DNA from: Amycolatopsis coloradensis
GTDB lineage: Bacteria > Actinomycetota > Actinomycetes > Mycobacteriales > Pseudonocardiaceae
Length of the DNA: 64,000 nucleotides
NCBI RefSeq assembly: GCF_001953865.1
Contig: NZ_MQUQ01000015.1
Location: forward strand, 356,026 to 420,025
Direction: 5' to 3'
Shown: one piece after another, positions 16,573-25,688 of the stretch
Layout: the number at the start of each line of letters is the position of its first letter
How positions within the stretch are numbered: position 1 is the first letter of the stretch
Made by a program: the position numbers and the translations under genes
Notes under the pieces: model-generated
Told to the model about the DNA's origin: nothing
The model's input: only the letters and a program-made list of their open reading frames with translations
Databases searched by the model: none

Positions 16573-19503
16573 CTACCGGTCGGCCGCCGCCGGTGTGTAG
16601 GTCGACATCCGGCGGGCCACATCGGTCCGCGATCGGGCCCCGAGTTTCCGGAGGACTTTCGCGACGTGTTGTTCCACGGTGCGCGGCGAAAGGAACAGTC
16701 CGTCCGCTATCTCCCGGTTCGTGCGGCCGTCGGACAGCATCCTCGCGACCTCGAGTTCGCGGGGCGAAAGCTCCTGCCCGTAGCCGCGGCGCCCGCGCTG
16801 CGAAGGCGCCCACGCGCCGTGTTCCCGCAGCTGGTGGCGGCACCGGCCGGCGTCCCGGGTGGCGCCGAGCCGCTCGTAGGCCTCCGCGGCCGCCGCGAGT
16901 TCCTCGATCGCGGGGCGGTCGCCCGTGGTGAGACGGCCCGCGTTGAGACGGGACAGTGCCGCTCGTTCCCGGGCGCCGATGGCCTGGTACGGCATCGGCA
17001 GCGCCTCGTAGCCCGCCGCCGCCTCGTCGAAAACCGTTGCCGCGGCGGGGTGTTTGCCGCGCGCGTCGAGCAGGATCGCCTGGCCGGCGAGCAGCGCGAC
17101 CCGGGAGACCGGCGAGTCCTTGCCGTCGACGCCTCGGGCGAATTCCTCGACGACGGCGTCCGCCTCCGACCAGCGCCCGGCTCGCGTGTAGGCCTCGGCC
17201 GCGGCGGGGACCAGCCCCGCCGCCCACACCCAGACACCCTTGCGCCGGGCCGCCGAGACGGCGTTGTCGGCCGTCGCGCACGCGCCGTCGACGTCATCGG
17301 TCGCGAGGAGCACCCTGATCAGGACCCCCGCCGCCGAAAGGACGACGGGGATGGGCCCGTGTTCCGGGGCGTGCACGCTCGCCGCGGTCAGATGTCGTTG
17401 CGCGGCGGCGAATTCCCCGCGGACGGCGGCCAGCCCGCCGAGGACGAGCGAGGACTCCATGACGATCGGGCCGAGATCGGGGTAGCCGTCGCGAAGCTGT
17501 TCGGTGGCCTCCGCGAGCCCGGACCAGTTGCCGCGCACCCAGTCGAGCCGGACCCTGGTGCCCTGCGCGAGCCCGGCGGCGTAGAGCGCGCCGGCGTCGG
17601 TCGCGCGGCGGATCCCTTCCGTGACCAGCTTTTCCGCCCTGGTCAGATGTCCGGCCCAGGACTGCGCGTCGGCGAGGTTGCACCACAGCCGCGCGAGCTG
17701 GACGCGTTCGGCGACACCGCTGCCCTGATCCGGCAGTTCGGTGAACTCGGTCCAGGCCGAGCCGTCGCCGATATGCGCCTGGGTGGAGATCCGGTCGCCG
17801 AGGAGCGCGAGCCGCAGCTCCGGGTCTTCGATCCGGTCGAAGACCTCGCGGGCGCGCTCCATCCAGACCTCGTGCCAGGACAACGGGGTCAGCCCGTCGA
17901 TCGGCTGGGCGAGCAGGTTGATCCCGCGGGCGGCCAGCTCCGGCTCGTCGACCAGCTCGGTGATCGCCTTCTCCACCTCGACCCTGCCCCGGCCGAGCCG
18001 TCCGATCGTGCGGACCAGCAGCATCCCGAGGCTGAGCCGGATCGTCCCGCGCACACTGGGCCGCAGGTCGGTGAGGTCTTCGAGGATCCGCTCCAGTGTC
18101 TCGATGACGTCCGGCCGGAATCCGCGCAGCGCGACCTGGCTGAGTTTCGTGGCGAGCCGGGCGATGTCGTCCTCACCGAGCCCGGCGTCGGCCAGGACGG
18201 ACTGGAGCAGGTCGATCGCGCGGGACGTGTCACCGTGGGCGATGGCCTCGTCGGCGGCGGCTTCGGCGTAGTGACGCCACTGTTCGGTCCGCCCCGCCGC
18301 ACGGGAGTGGTTCGCCAGCAGGGTCAGCGGGGGAACCGGCTGCTCGGCGAGCACCTGGATGGCGCGGGAATGCAGCAAGGTCCGTTCCGGACCGCTGATG
18401 GTGTCGTAGACGGCCTTGCGGGCCAAGGGATGCCGGAAGCCGTAGCGATCGCCGCCGAGTTCGCCGAGGACACCGCCGTCCAAAGTGGACAAAAGTGCCG
18501 AGCGGAGCGCGTCGCCGGTGAGGCAGGCGAGTTCGCCGATCACGGAAGGTTCGGACGGGACGGCGAGCACCGCCGCCGCGCGGGCCAGCCGGACGGCGGG
18601 TTCGGGCAGCCCTTCGAGCCGCTCTGTGATGGCTTCGCGCAGGGAGATCGGGACTTCGAGGCTTTCCAGCAGCCGGTCCGAAAGTACTTCGCCGATCGGT
18701 AGCCGTCCGGCGGCGTCGCGCAGGGCGCGCAAGGTCTCCTCGACCACGAACGGGATCCCTGCGGTGCTTTCGTGGAGTTTCGCGGTGAACGGCGCGGAAA
18801 CCCTCGGCAGGTCCAGCAGTTCCTCCGCCAGCTTGCCGACGGCTTCGACGTCGAGTGGGCCCAGCGTCACGCGGGCGGTCTGGACGTTCGGCGGGGTACG
18901 GAACGGGATGCCCGCGCCGCCGTGCCTCGACGGTGAGCCGGTCCGGTAGGCCGCGACGACGGCGAGTTCGGCCGGCATGGCCGCGGCCAGGAACCGCATC
19001 AGGTCACGGGTGCCCTCGTCGGCCCACTGGAGGTCGTCGATCAGGACGATCGCGGGGCCGCAGGCGATCAGGAGTTCGCGGACGGCGCGGAACTGGCGGT
19101 GCCGTTCGGCGCACGGGTCGGTGAGTGGTTCCGGTTGGGGCGGAAGGCTTTCCGCGAGTTCGGGCAGCAAGGGCCTCAGTACCCCGGCGACCGGGCTGAG
19201 CGGGCCGAGCGGCCGGTCGCCCGCCGAACGCAGTGCTTCGAGCACCGGTCCGAACGGGAACGGTTCGCGCATCGGCTGGCAGGCGCCCGTGAGTATCCGG
19301 CCCGCCGCGAACTCGCGGCGTCCGGCCAGCTCTTCGAGCAGCCTGCTGCGGCCCATCCCGGGTTCGCCTTCGATCAGCACGGCGGCGGGACGGCGCAGCA
19401 GGATCTTCACGATCGCCGAGACCTCGACGTCGCGGCCCACGAGTGCCGTCGATCCGGCGCGGACCGAAACCGAGGTCGGGCGAGGGGTGGCAAGCCACAT
19501 CAT
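16573..19503 (-). CDS. Large LuxR-family (LAL) ATP-binding regulator
   Basis: The protein has 976 residues. The N-terminal P-loop ATPase has Walker A GEPGMGRS at 46-53, where the usual lysine is arginine, and Walker B IVLIDDLQWAD at about 152-162. A long TPR-like helical middle follows. The C-terminal LuxR helix-turn-helix reads LSPRELEVARMLSDGRTNRE and SPRTVEQHVAKVLRKLGARS. The ATG at 19503 follows GAGGAG. LAL proteins usually activate nearby or distant pathway genes. The protease gene at 19971 is divergent from it across a 467-base spacer and is a possible target. Confidence 0.9.
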   Translation of the reverse strand: MMWLATPRPTSVSVRAGSTALVGRDVEVSAIVKILLRRPAAVLIEGEPGMGRSRLLEELAGRREFAAGRILTGACQPMREPFPFGPVLEALRSAGDRPLGPLSPVAGVLRPLLPELAESLPPQPEPLTDPCAERHRQFRAVRELLIACGPAIVLIDDLQWADEGTRDLMRFLAAAMPAELAVVAAYRTGSPSRHGGAGIPFRTPPNVQTARVTLGPLDVEAVGKLAEELLDLPRVSAPFTAKLHESTAGIPFVVEETLRALRDAAGRLPIGEVLSDRLLESLEVPISLREAITERLEGLPEPAVRLARAAAVLAVPSEPSVIGELACLTGDALRSALLSTLDGGVLGELGGDRYGFRHPLARKAVYDTISGPERTLLHSRAIQVLAEQPVPPLTLLANHSRAAGRTEQWRHYAEAAADEAIAHGDTSRAIDLLQSVLADAGLGEDDIARLATKLSQVALRGFRPDVIETLERILEDLTDLRPSVRGTIRLSLGMLLVRTIGRLGRGRVEVEKAITELVDEPELAARGINLLAQPIDGLTPLSWHEVWMERAREVFDRIEDPELRLALLGDRISTQAHIGDGSAWTEFTELPDQGSGVAERVQLARLWCNLADAQSWAGHLTRAEKLVTEGIRRATDAGALYAAGLAQGTRVRLDWVRGNWSGLAEATEQLRDGYPDLGPIVMESSLVLGGLAAVRGEFAAAQRHLTAASVHAPEHGPIPVVLSAAGVLIRVLLATDDVDGACATADNAVSAARRKGVWVWAAGLVPAAAEAYTRAGRWSEADAVVEEFARGVDGKDSPVSRVALLAGQAILLDARGKHPAAATVFDEAAAGYEALPMPYQAIGARERAALSRLNAGRLTTGDRPAIEELAAAAEAYERLGATRDAGRCRHQLREHGAWAPSQRGRRGYGQELSPRELEVARMLSDGRTNREIADGLFLSPRTVEQHVAKVLRKLGARSRTDVARRMSTYTPAAADR

Positions 19504-19970
19504 GCGCTCCTCGGTTGGGAGTTCCCGCTGAGCCCGACACGATCTTGTGCGTTGTCCTGCGGAGCCTAAGCACTGCCTACCTGGTCGTAAACCACCCAAC
19601 ACGGACAGCACGGGCACCCTGCCAGGCCGTCCGCGAACGCACCGTCACCGGTTGGCTGACGGATCGTCGGTGGGAAAATCACCGGACGCCCGAAACATCG
19701 GCGAAAAACTCGATCCGGCGATTCATCCCACGTTCAGGGGGTCGTCATGACTACGCAAGGTATTCACCGGAATCCCTACTTACGGACGTGCCCGTACGGG
19801 TGCCGTCGCTAGGTGCGCGCCCTTGGAGCAGGGGATTCAGCTCCCGAAGAATGGGTATACCTATCCAGCGCCGACCCGGATTGCGGGTCTTGCCCGGTTC
19901 CAGAACTCTCACCCGTCAGGGGAGGCATCGCATGGCGAACCGGAGCCGTGCGTTATGACGAGGGAGAAGC
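19504..19970. other. Divergent regulatory spacer between LAL and protease genes
   Basis: 467 bases contain no convincing gene. I see short palindromes, including CCGTACGG near 19793 and GGGTATACC near 19853, that could be regulatory. The two outward promoters must lie here. No RNA gene or riboswitch fold was recognised. Confidence 0.4.
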
Positions 19971-21065
19971 ATGAAGATCACGAAGCTCCTCGGTGTGGCC
20001 GCCACGGCAGCACTGGCCACCGGCGCGCTGGTCACGGGTACCCCCGCGGCAGCGTCCTCGGACACCCTGCTCAACCAAGAGATGGTTCCCGCCCTGCAAC
20101 GGGACCTCGGACTGACCGCCGGACAGGCACTCGCCAGGATCCAGAGCGAGACCGCCGCCGGCGCGCTCGAAGAGTCACTCGCCTCGGCGCTCGCCGGCAG
20201 CTTCGGCGGCGCGAGCTACAACGAGGCCACCGGCAAGCTCCGCGTCGGCGTCACGGACGCGGCGAAACTGGGCCAGGTCCTCGCCAGCGGCGCGGAAGCG
20301 GAACTCGTGCGCTTCTCGGCGGCCCAGCTCGATTCCACCGTGGACAGACTGAACGCGGGTGAGCGCGCGGCGGACGGCGCGATCACCGGCTGGGGAGTCG
20401 ACACCCAAGCCAACCGTGTGACGCTGAACGTCCTGCCGGGCAAGAGCGGCGTCGTTGACTCATACCTGGAGAAGACCGGTGTGGACAAGACCGCCGTCTC
20501 GGTGGTCGAGACCACTTCGGCGCCGACGCTGAAGTACGACGTCCGCGGCGGCGACGCCTACTACATCAACAACTCTTCGCGCTGCTCGATCGGATTCTCG
20601 GTCAACGGCGGCTTCCTCACCGCCGGGCACTGCGGCCCCGGCACGGTGACCGGGTCCAACCGGGTCGCGATGGGCTCGTTCGCCCGCGCCAGCTTCCCCG
20701 GCAACGACTATGGCCACGTCCGGGTCAACAGCAACTGGGTGCCGCGCGGCATCATCAACAACGGCACCCGCGTGAGCGGCTCGACCGAGGCCTCGACCGG
20801 CGCTTCGGTCTGCAAGTCCGGTTCGACCACCGGCTGGACCTGCGGCACCGTCGGCGCCAAGAACCAGACCGTCCGCTACGCCGAGGGCGCGGTCTACGGC
20901 ATGACCGCCACCAACGTGCGTTCGCAGGCAGGCGACTCCGGCGGCTCGTTCATCGCGGGCAACCAGGCACAGGGCATGTTGTCGGGCGGTAACAGCTCGG
21001 TGACGTACTTCTTCCCGGTCCGGCCGGCGATGTCCGCGACCGGGACGTCCCTGGTCCTCGGCTGA
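19971..21065 (+). CDS. Streptogrisin-type S1 serine protease, secreted with propeptide
   Basis: The protein has 364 residues. It begins with a signal peptide (MKITKLLGVAATAALATGAL ending near AAAS). An alpha-lytic-type propeptide with GLTAGQALARIQSETAAGAL follows, then a mature domain starting near YDVRGGDAYYI. The triad is His220 (TAGHC), Asp246 (GNDYGH) and Ser323 (GDSGGS). Cysteines around His220 and in SVCKSG/WTCG suggest disulphides. Self-cleavage of the propeptide and an extracellular digestive role are expected. The ATG follows GAGGGAG and a terminator lies downstream. Confidence 0.93.
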   Translation: MKITKLLGVAATAALATGALVTGTPAAASSDTLLNQEMVPALQRDLGLTAGQALARIQSETAAGALEESLASALAGSFGGASYNEATGKLRVGVTDAAKLGQVLASGAEAELVRFSAAQLDSTVDRLNAGERAADGAITGWGVDTQANRVTLNVLPGKSGVVDSYLEKTGVDKTAVSVVETTSAPTLKYDVRGGDAYYINNSSRCSIGFSVNGGFLTAGHCGPGTVTGSNRVAMGSFARASFPGNDYGHVRVNSNWVPRGIINNGTRVSGSTEASTGASVCKSGSTTGWTCGTVGAKNQTVRYAEGAVYGMTATNVRSQAGDSGGSFIAGNQAQGMLSGGNSSVTYFFPVRPAMSATGTSLVLG

Positions 21066-21079
21066 CCCTGAACACGACG

Positions 21080-21121
21080 AAGGGCGGACCGAGTGCCTCC
21101 AGCGCACTCGGGCCGCCCTTC
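21080..21121. terminator. Hairpin terminator between convergent genes
   Basis: Left arm AAGGGCGGACCGAGTGC and right arm GCACTCGGGCCGCCCTT pair with one mismatch around a 6-base loop, 15 bases after the protease stop. It can serve both the protease and the opposing SsgA-like gene. Confidence 0.85.
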
Positions 21122-21141
21122 GCCTGTTACCGCGGGCCGCT

Positions 21142-21552
21142 CTAGACGTTACTGATTTCTTCGATCAGCGCCTCGACGTCGAAGTACTCGCTCTCGCAGC
21201 CGAGCTGGACCAGCTCGAAGGTCGATCCGAGGAAGGACTCGACGTCCTCACGTTCGAGTTCGAACGACGCATAACCGTCGGGTGACTCGATTTCCAGCGT
21301 CAGCATCGCCTCGTCCTCGGAGAGGTCGGGGCGGACGCGGACGTCGCCGAGACCGGCGGGGTCGGTGAGACCGGCGGCGAGCAGCTCACGCGCGAAGGTC
21401 CACTCGACCCACCGGCCGCGCTCGGTCCGGAACGCCACGGTGACCGCGTACGGCTCCGCGACGTGGAAGGACAGGCGGGAGAGAACGGGCGTGCTGCTGT
21501 TGTTCAGCAGAACGAACTGGCTCTGGTGAATTGCGTCGGTGTGCACGGCCAC
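21142..21552 (-). CDS. SsgA-family sporulation/cell-division regulator
   Basis: The protein has 136 residues. It carries the SALP-family core: DPYAV-like EPYAVTVAFRT, VEWTFARELLAAGL, GDVRVRP and the C-terminal FDVEALIEEISNV. SsgA-like proteins guide septum placement, peptidoglycan processing or FtsZ recruitment; SsgB is the most widely conserved member. The GTG at 21552 follows GAGGAG. The gene stands alone, as SsgB-type genes often do, but which subtype it is cannot be settled without an alignment. Confidence 0.85.
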   Translation of the reverse strand: MAVHTDAIHQSQFVLLNNSSTPVLSRLSFHVAEPYAVTVAFRTERGRWVEWTFARELLAAGLTDPAGLGDVRVRPDLSEDEAMLTLEIESPDGYASFELEREDVESFLGSTFELVQLGCESEYFDVEALIEEISNV

Positions 21553-21762
21553 TCCTCGGTGCTCGTGGTTCGCGCGGCGCGAACTTTTCGTCTCGGCAAA
21601 GAGATGGCCGGACTGACGCGGGATGACGCGGCCGCGGCGACGTTCACGCTATCGGCTGCATATGTCCATAGTGGTGTAACGCCGGGCACAGACCCCTTGC
21701 GTTTCGGGTGGACACCCGTGGTGACGAGGTCCGATGTCCTTTTTGGACGCCGGGTTTCCCGG

Positions 21763-22236
21763 TCACTGGTCCAACGGCAGCGTCAACCCTGTCTTGACCC
21801 GGTCCATCGCCACCGACGTCGTGAAGTGCCGCACGTTCGGGTTGTCGAAGAACATCCGCCGGGTGAACGCCTCGAAGTCCGCCATGTCCCGGCAGGTCAC
21901 CACGAGCACGAAGTCGGCGTTGCCGGTGACGTAGTAACACTGCTGGACGTTGTCGTCCGCGAGCACCTGCCGCCGGAACCCGTCGAGGACCGCGAGGTTC
22001 TCCCGTTCCATCTCGACCATCACCACGAACGTCATCGACAGCCCGAGCGCCTGCGGCGACAGCACCGCCACCTCGCGTTCGATCACCCCGGCCTCGCGTA
22101 GCCGCTTGATCCGCCGCTGCACGGCCGCGGCGGACAGGCCCACCTTCGCGCCGATGGACTCGGCGATGGTGCGGGCGTCCGCTTGCAGGCAGGAGAGGAT
22201 GGCGACGTCCATGCGGTCGAGGTCGGGTGTGTGCAC
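21763..22236 (-). CDS. Lrp/AsnC-family transcriptional regulator
   Basis: The protein has 157 residues. An N-terminal helix-turn-helix (LDRMDVAILSCLQADART, then VGLSAAAVQRRIKRLREAG) is followed by the RAM ligand-binding domain with CYYVTGNADFVLVVTCRDMA, a typical Lrp effector-site pattern. Start GTG 22236. Feast/famine regulators of this class respond to amino acids and often control a neighbour. No amino-acid gene adjoins it here, so the target is unknown. Confidence 0.9.
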   Translation of the reverse strand: MHTPDLDRMDVAILSCLQADARTIAESIGAKVGLSAAAVQRRIKRLREAGVIEREVAVLSPQALGLSMTFVVMVEMERENLAVLDGFRRQVLADDNVQQCYYVTGNADFVLVVTCRDMADFEAFTRRMFFDNPNVRHFTTSVAMDRVKTGLTLPLDQ

Positions 22237-22423
22237 CAGGCAAGGCTAACCGGGCGAGTCGTCCGAACGCCCGATCTTCACCCGTGCCGCCGGGCGGTGT
22301 GGATCACGCTGCCGAGGGCCTCGCCTTCGACACCCGGCCACCGCCCCGATGGTAACCGAGTGTCACCGCGTCACGGTTCGGCTCGCTGACGGCCGGACGG
22401 CTGCGGCCCGTGTGCCCGGTCAC

Positions 22424-22440
22424 CCGGCCTGCCAGGCCGG
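22424..22440. promoter_or_regulatory. Perfect 17-base palindrome
   Basis: CCGGCCTG, one central C, then CAGGCCGG. It lies midway between the Lrp gene and the KAS III gene. It could be a terminator stem or an operator; nothing distinguishes the two. Confidence 0.4.
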
Positions 22441-22531
22441 TCGCAGTCGATGCTGGTCCGGCGCGGCGCTCCGGGAGAAAGTGAGAATTCTTTGAATTGT
22501 GACCCGGAACACAACTGACGGGTCTACTGAA

Positions 22532-22545
22532 TGGTAGCGCTTACA
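22532..22545. promoter_or_regulatory. LacI/GalR-type operator-like palindrome
   Basis: TGGTAGCGCTTACA fits the LacI-family half-site arrangement TGNNAGCGCTNNCA exactly. It lies 44 bases upstream of the preferred KAS III start. No LacI gene is in the window. Function is inferred from consensus only. Confidence 0.5.
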
Positions 22546-22589
22546 AGTGAATGGCAGACCCCTCTTTTTCCGCGCGAAAGGATTTCTTG

Positions 22590-23588
22590 GTGCCCTCATC
22601 TCAGGCGGCCGTTATCGCCGGTCTCGGCTCGTGGCTGCCTCCGCGCGTGGTGGGCAACGAAGAGATCGCCCAGCGGCTGGACACCTCCGATGAGTGGATC
22701 CGCTCGCGGACCGGGATCGCCGAGCGCCGGGTCGTCGACCCCGGGACGTCCACTGTGGACCTCGCGGTCGAGGCGGGGCGCCGGGCGCTGATCTCGGCAG
22801 GGGAGGGCGGCGCGGACGCCGTGGTGCTCGCGACGTCGACGGCCGACCAGCCGTGCCCGGCCAGCGCGCCGCAGGTCGCGACCAAACTGGGCCTGAACGG
22901 CGTCGCCGCGTTCGACGTCAACGCCGTGTGCAGCGGGTTCATCTACGGGCTCGCCACCGGCGCCGGGCTGATCGCCGCCGGCATCGCGCGCCGCGTACTG
23001 GTGATCGGGGCGGACGTCTTCACCTCGCTCGTCGACCCGGACGACCGCGGCACCGTGCCGATCTTCGGCGACGGCGCGGGCGCCGTTCTGCTGCGCGCGG
23101 GCGAGGAAGACGAACTCGGCGCGCTCGGCCCGTTCGACCTGCACAGCGAGGGCGAACTCGCGGAGCTGCTGTGGGTCGAGGCCGGTGGCGCGAAGAACCG
23201 CCGCTCGGACGACCCGCGTGACCACTACCTGGTGATGCAGGGCCAGACCGTCTTCCGGCACGCCTGCGCGCGGATGGCCGAATCGGCGCGCGCGGTGCTG
23301 GCTTCCGCGGGCTGGATGGTCGGCGACATCGACCGGTTCATCGGGCACCAGGCCAACATCCGCATCCTGCAGACCTGCGCGAAGCAGCTCGGGCTCGCGG
23401 ACGACGTGATGTACTCGAACATCGAGAAGGTGGGCAACACGAGCGCGGCGTCGATCCCGATCGCGCTGGCCGACTCCGTCAAGGACGGGACGCTCCAGCC
23501 CGGGCACCGGGTCGTGATGGGGGCGTTCGGGGCCGGGCTCACCTGGGGCTCGACGCTGCTGCGCTGGCCGGACGTCATTCCGGGTTGA
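22590..23588 (+). CDS. Beta-ketoacyl-ACP synthase III (KAS III)-like
   Basis: The protein has 332 residues. Catalytic Cys114 (NAVCSGF), His253 (FIGHQAN) and Asn283 (VGNTSAAS) are all present, as are the PIFGDGAGA loop and a glycine-rich C-terminal GAFGAGLTWGSTLLRW. It should condense an acyl-CoA starter with malonyl-ACP. The GTG at 22590 follows GAAAGGA at a good distance; the ATG at 22551 has a poor site. It stands apart from any fatty-acid or polyketide genes, so it may supply a special starter unit or act outside fatty-acid synthesis. Its end overlaps the convergent cyclase gene by 14 bases. Confidence 0.87.
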   Translation: MPSSQAAVIAGLGSWLPPRVVGNEEIAQRLDTSDEWIRSRTGIAERRVVDPGTSTVDLAVEAGRRALISAGEGGADAVVLATSTADQPCPASAPQVATKLGLNGVAAFDVNAVCSGFIYGLATGAGLIAAGIARRVLVIGADVFTSLVDPDDRGTVPIFGDGAGAVLLRAGEEDELGALGPFDLHSEGELAELLWVEAGGAKNRRSDDPRDHYLVMQGQTVFRHACARMAESARAVLASAGWMVGDIDRFIGHQANIRILQTCAKQLGLADDVMYSNIEKVGNTSAASIPIALADSVKDGTLQPGHRVVMGAFGAGLTWGSTLLRWPDVIPG

Positions 23589-25059
23589 GCGCGCTCGCCT
23601 CCCAGGCGTGCGTCGGCTCCTGGCGCCCGCGCAGCTCGAGTTCCGCGTACGGCTTCCAGTGTGAGCGCTCACTCTCCAACGCGGCCTTGAGCACCGCCTC
23701 GCTCGCCAGGATCCGGCCGTCCACCGATTTCGCGTACTCGGTCAGGCGCGCGGCCTCGTTCACCGCGTCGCCGATGACGGTGTACTCGAACCGGCTGCTC
23801 GTACCGAGCTGACCGGCGAAGACCCGTCCGCTCGCGACTCCGATGCCGAGGTCCAGCTCGCCGGTCTTCTGGACGGCGTCCCGGATCGCCCGCGCGGCCG
23901 AAAGCGCCGCCGTCGGCGCGTCCGCGAGCCGGGTCGGCGCACCGAAGACGCAGAGCGCGGCGTCACCCTGGAACTTGTTGACCAGCCCGCCGCGGGCCCC
24001 GACCGCGTGTACGACGCTGGTGAAGAACCGGTTGAGCATCGTCACCAGGTCTTCGGGCGGGGTGCGGCTCGCCAGCGCCGTCGAATCGACGACGTCGACG
24101 AACAGGGCCGTCACCTCGCGCACGTCACCGGACAGGGAGGCGCCGTACTCGAGCGCGTGCCGGGCGACCTCGTCCCCGACGTGCCTGCCGAACAGATCCC
24201 GCATCCGATCCTGCTCGCGGAGCCCGGCGGCGAGGTCGTTGACCGAGGTCTGGAGCAGGCCGATCTCACTGGAGTCATCGACCTCGACGACGACCTCCTT
24301 GTTGCCGCGCGCGATCTCGTCCAGCGCGACCCGGAGCCGGTGCAGCGGGGTCGCGACGGCCTTCGCGAGCAGGCCCGTCCCGATCGCGCCGACGCTCAGC
24401 CCGATCACCGAAAGCATGATCAGGCTCGCGACGTGGTCGCCCTGGCCGAGGTCCGGCGGCGTGGCCACCAGCAGCACGCCGAGGAACGGGACCCCGCTCG
24501 CCAGCGACCAGGTGACGACCACCCTGGTCCGCACGGTGACCCTGAGTGTCCCGGTCGGCGGCGTCACCTTGAGCGCGATCGTCATCACCGGCCGCGCGAC
24601 CCACTCCGCGGCGAGGTAGGTGAGGCCGACGGTGGTCAGCCCGCCGAGCCCGATGACCAGCGCCATCCCGAGGGCGTCCATCCACGATCCGAGCACCCTG
24701 GCGAGCGAGCCGAGCACGATCGTGCCGATCAGCCAGAGCGTCCCGCTCACGATCCCCATGTCGACCGGGAGCCGCAGCGCCCGCGCGGCTTCGGCGCCGG
24801 TCGGCGGGCGGCCGAAGACGAACCAGACCGCCGTGCGCCGCTGCAACCACGCCGTCCACAGGGTGCCGACCACCAGCGACAGCGCCACGATCCCGGCCGC
24901 GGTGACCCCGAGGATCCAGCCGCGGTCGCCGACCTCGCTCGGCAGGCCCTGGAGGAGCAGCAGCAACGCCACGACCCCGGCGCCGCACACACTGGAGCCG
25001 ATGCCGAGCGCGGCGAAACCGAGACTGGTCCTGAGCACCAGCCGGAACCGGCTCGACAT
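23575..25059 (-). CDS. Membrane adenylate/guanylate cyclase with HAMP domain
   Basis: The protein has 494 residues. It has about six N-terminal transmembrane helices, then a HAMP-like segment (VATPLHRLRVALDEIARGNK) and a class III cyclase domain: TALFVDVVDSTALASRTPPE, NKFQGDAALCVFGAP, and VIGDAVNEAARLTEYAKS. The metal-binding Asp residues (FVDVVDS, GDAALCV) are in place. This layout matches mycobacterial Rv1318c-type cyclases. The frame runs open to 25611, but ATG 25059 after GGGAAG fits the membrane topology. It produces cAMP in response to an unknown membrane cue. Confidence 0.88.
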   Translation of the reverse strand: MSSRFRLVLRTSLGFAALGIGSSVCGAGVVALLLLLQGLPSEVGDRGWILGVTAAGIVALSLVVGTLWTAWLQRRTAVWFVFGRPPTGAEAARALRLPVDMGIVSGTLWLIGTIVLGSLARVLGSWMDALGMALVIGLGGLTTVGLTYLAAEWVARPVMTIALKVTPPTGTLRVTVRTRVVVTWSLASGVPFLGVLLVATPPDLGQGDHVASLIMLSVIGLSVGAIGTGLLAKAVATPLHRLRVALDEIARGNKEVVVEVDDSSEIGLLQTSVNDLAAGLREQDRMRDLFGRHVGDEVARHALEYGASLSGDVREVTALFVDVVDSTALASRTPPEDLVTMLNRFFTSVVHAVGARGGLVNKFQGDAALCVFGAPTRLADAPTAALSAARAIRDAVQKTGELDLGIGVASGRVFAGQLGTSSRFEYTVIGDAVNEAARLTEYAKSVDGRILASEAVLKAALESERSHWKPYAELELRGRQEPTHAWEASALNPE

Positions 25060-25143
25060 CGTCTTCCCGCGCACCCGGTGATCGTATGACCTCCGCCGGA
25101 AAACGGTTGGCCCGTTCCCGGGTGCGGTGGCTACCTTGCCGGT

Positions 25144-25644
25144 ATGGAACCGCTGGGTCAGGACGAGATCAGGGCGTCCTTCGTGAACTGCACGCGGGGC
25201 GAAGCCAAGGGAGTCACGCTGCCTGCCCGGCCGGACGAGATCCCTTGGGAGGAACGGGAATTCCTCGGCTGGCGCGATCCGAAGGCCGCCGCCAGGGCGT
25301 ATCTCGTGCTGCCCTATCGAGGGGAAACCGTCGGACTGTCCCTTCGCGCCGCGCCCCGGCCGAAAGGCCGAGTCCTGCTGAGCAACATATGCGGCCTGTG
25401 CACGACGACACATCCGCTGTCCGACATCGCGCTGTTCTCCGGCCGCCGCGCGGGGAAACCCGGGCGGGAGGGGAACACGCTCGGCATCTACGCGTGCGCG
25501 AACCTCGCTTGCAGCCAGTACATCCGCGGCGAGCTGAAGCCGGACGTGCCGCAGCCGTCGGAGACGCTGACGCTCGAGGAACGCGTGCTCCGGCTGGAGG
25601 ACAAACTGCACCGGTTCGTGGAGCGGGTACTGGAGTCCCGCTGA
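25144..25644 (+). CDS. FBP-domain (FusB-like C-terminal) zinc-binding protein
   Basis: The protein has 166 residues. Its core resembles the treble-clef zinc domain of FusB/fibronectin-binding-type proteins: LLSNICGLCTTTHPLSDI with a CxxC pair, then GIYACANLACSQYIRG with the second cysteine pair. FusB-like proteins bind elongation factor G and release it from the ribosome. The actinobacterial homologues are generally housekeeping and not shown to give fusidic-acid resistance. Start ATG 25144. Stands alone, divergent from the cyclase gene. Confidence 0.82.
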   Translation: MEPLGQDEIRASFVNCTRGEAKGVTLPARPDEIPWEEREFLGWRDPKAAARAYLVLPYRGETVGLSLRAAPRPKGRVLLSNICGLCTTTHPLSDIALFSGRRAGKPGREGNTLGIYACANLACSQYIRGELKPDVPQPSETLTLEERVLRLEDKLHRFVERVLESR

Positions 25645-25688
25645 CCCTCGTGAGCGGGCACCCAGCGCCCTGGCTCACCTGAAGCGGG

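Larger units (their letters stand above)
22237..22589. other. Regulatory spacer upstream of the KAS III gene
   Basis: 353 bases without a gene between divergent reading units. It contains a perfect palindrome at 22424-22440 and a LacI-type operator-like site at 22532-22545, listed separately. I see no RNA fold. Confidence 0.45.

Noticed and set aside
16570..18702. 710-codon plus-strand frame opposite the LAL regulator
   Set aside because: Composition of a shadow frame; the minus strand encodes Walker motifs and a LuxR helix-turn-helix.
25060..25611. N-terminal extension of the adenylate cyclase frame
   Set aside because: It overlaps the FBP-domain gene on the opposite strand and has shadow-like composition; the membrane domain starts properly at 25059.
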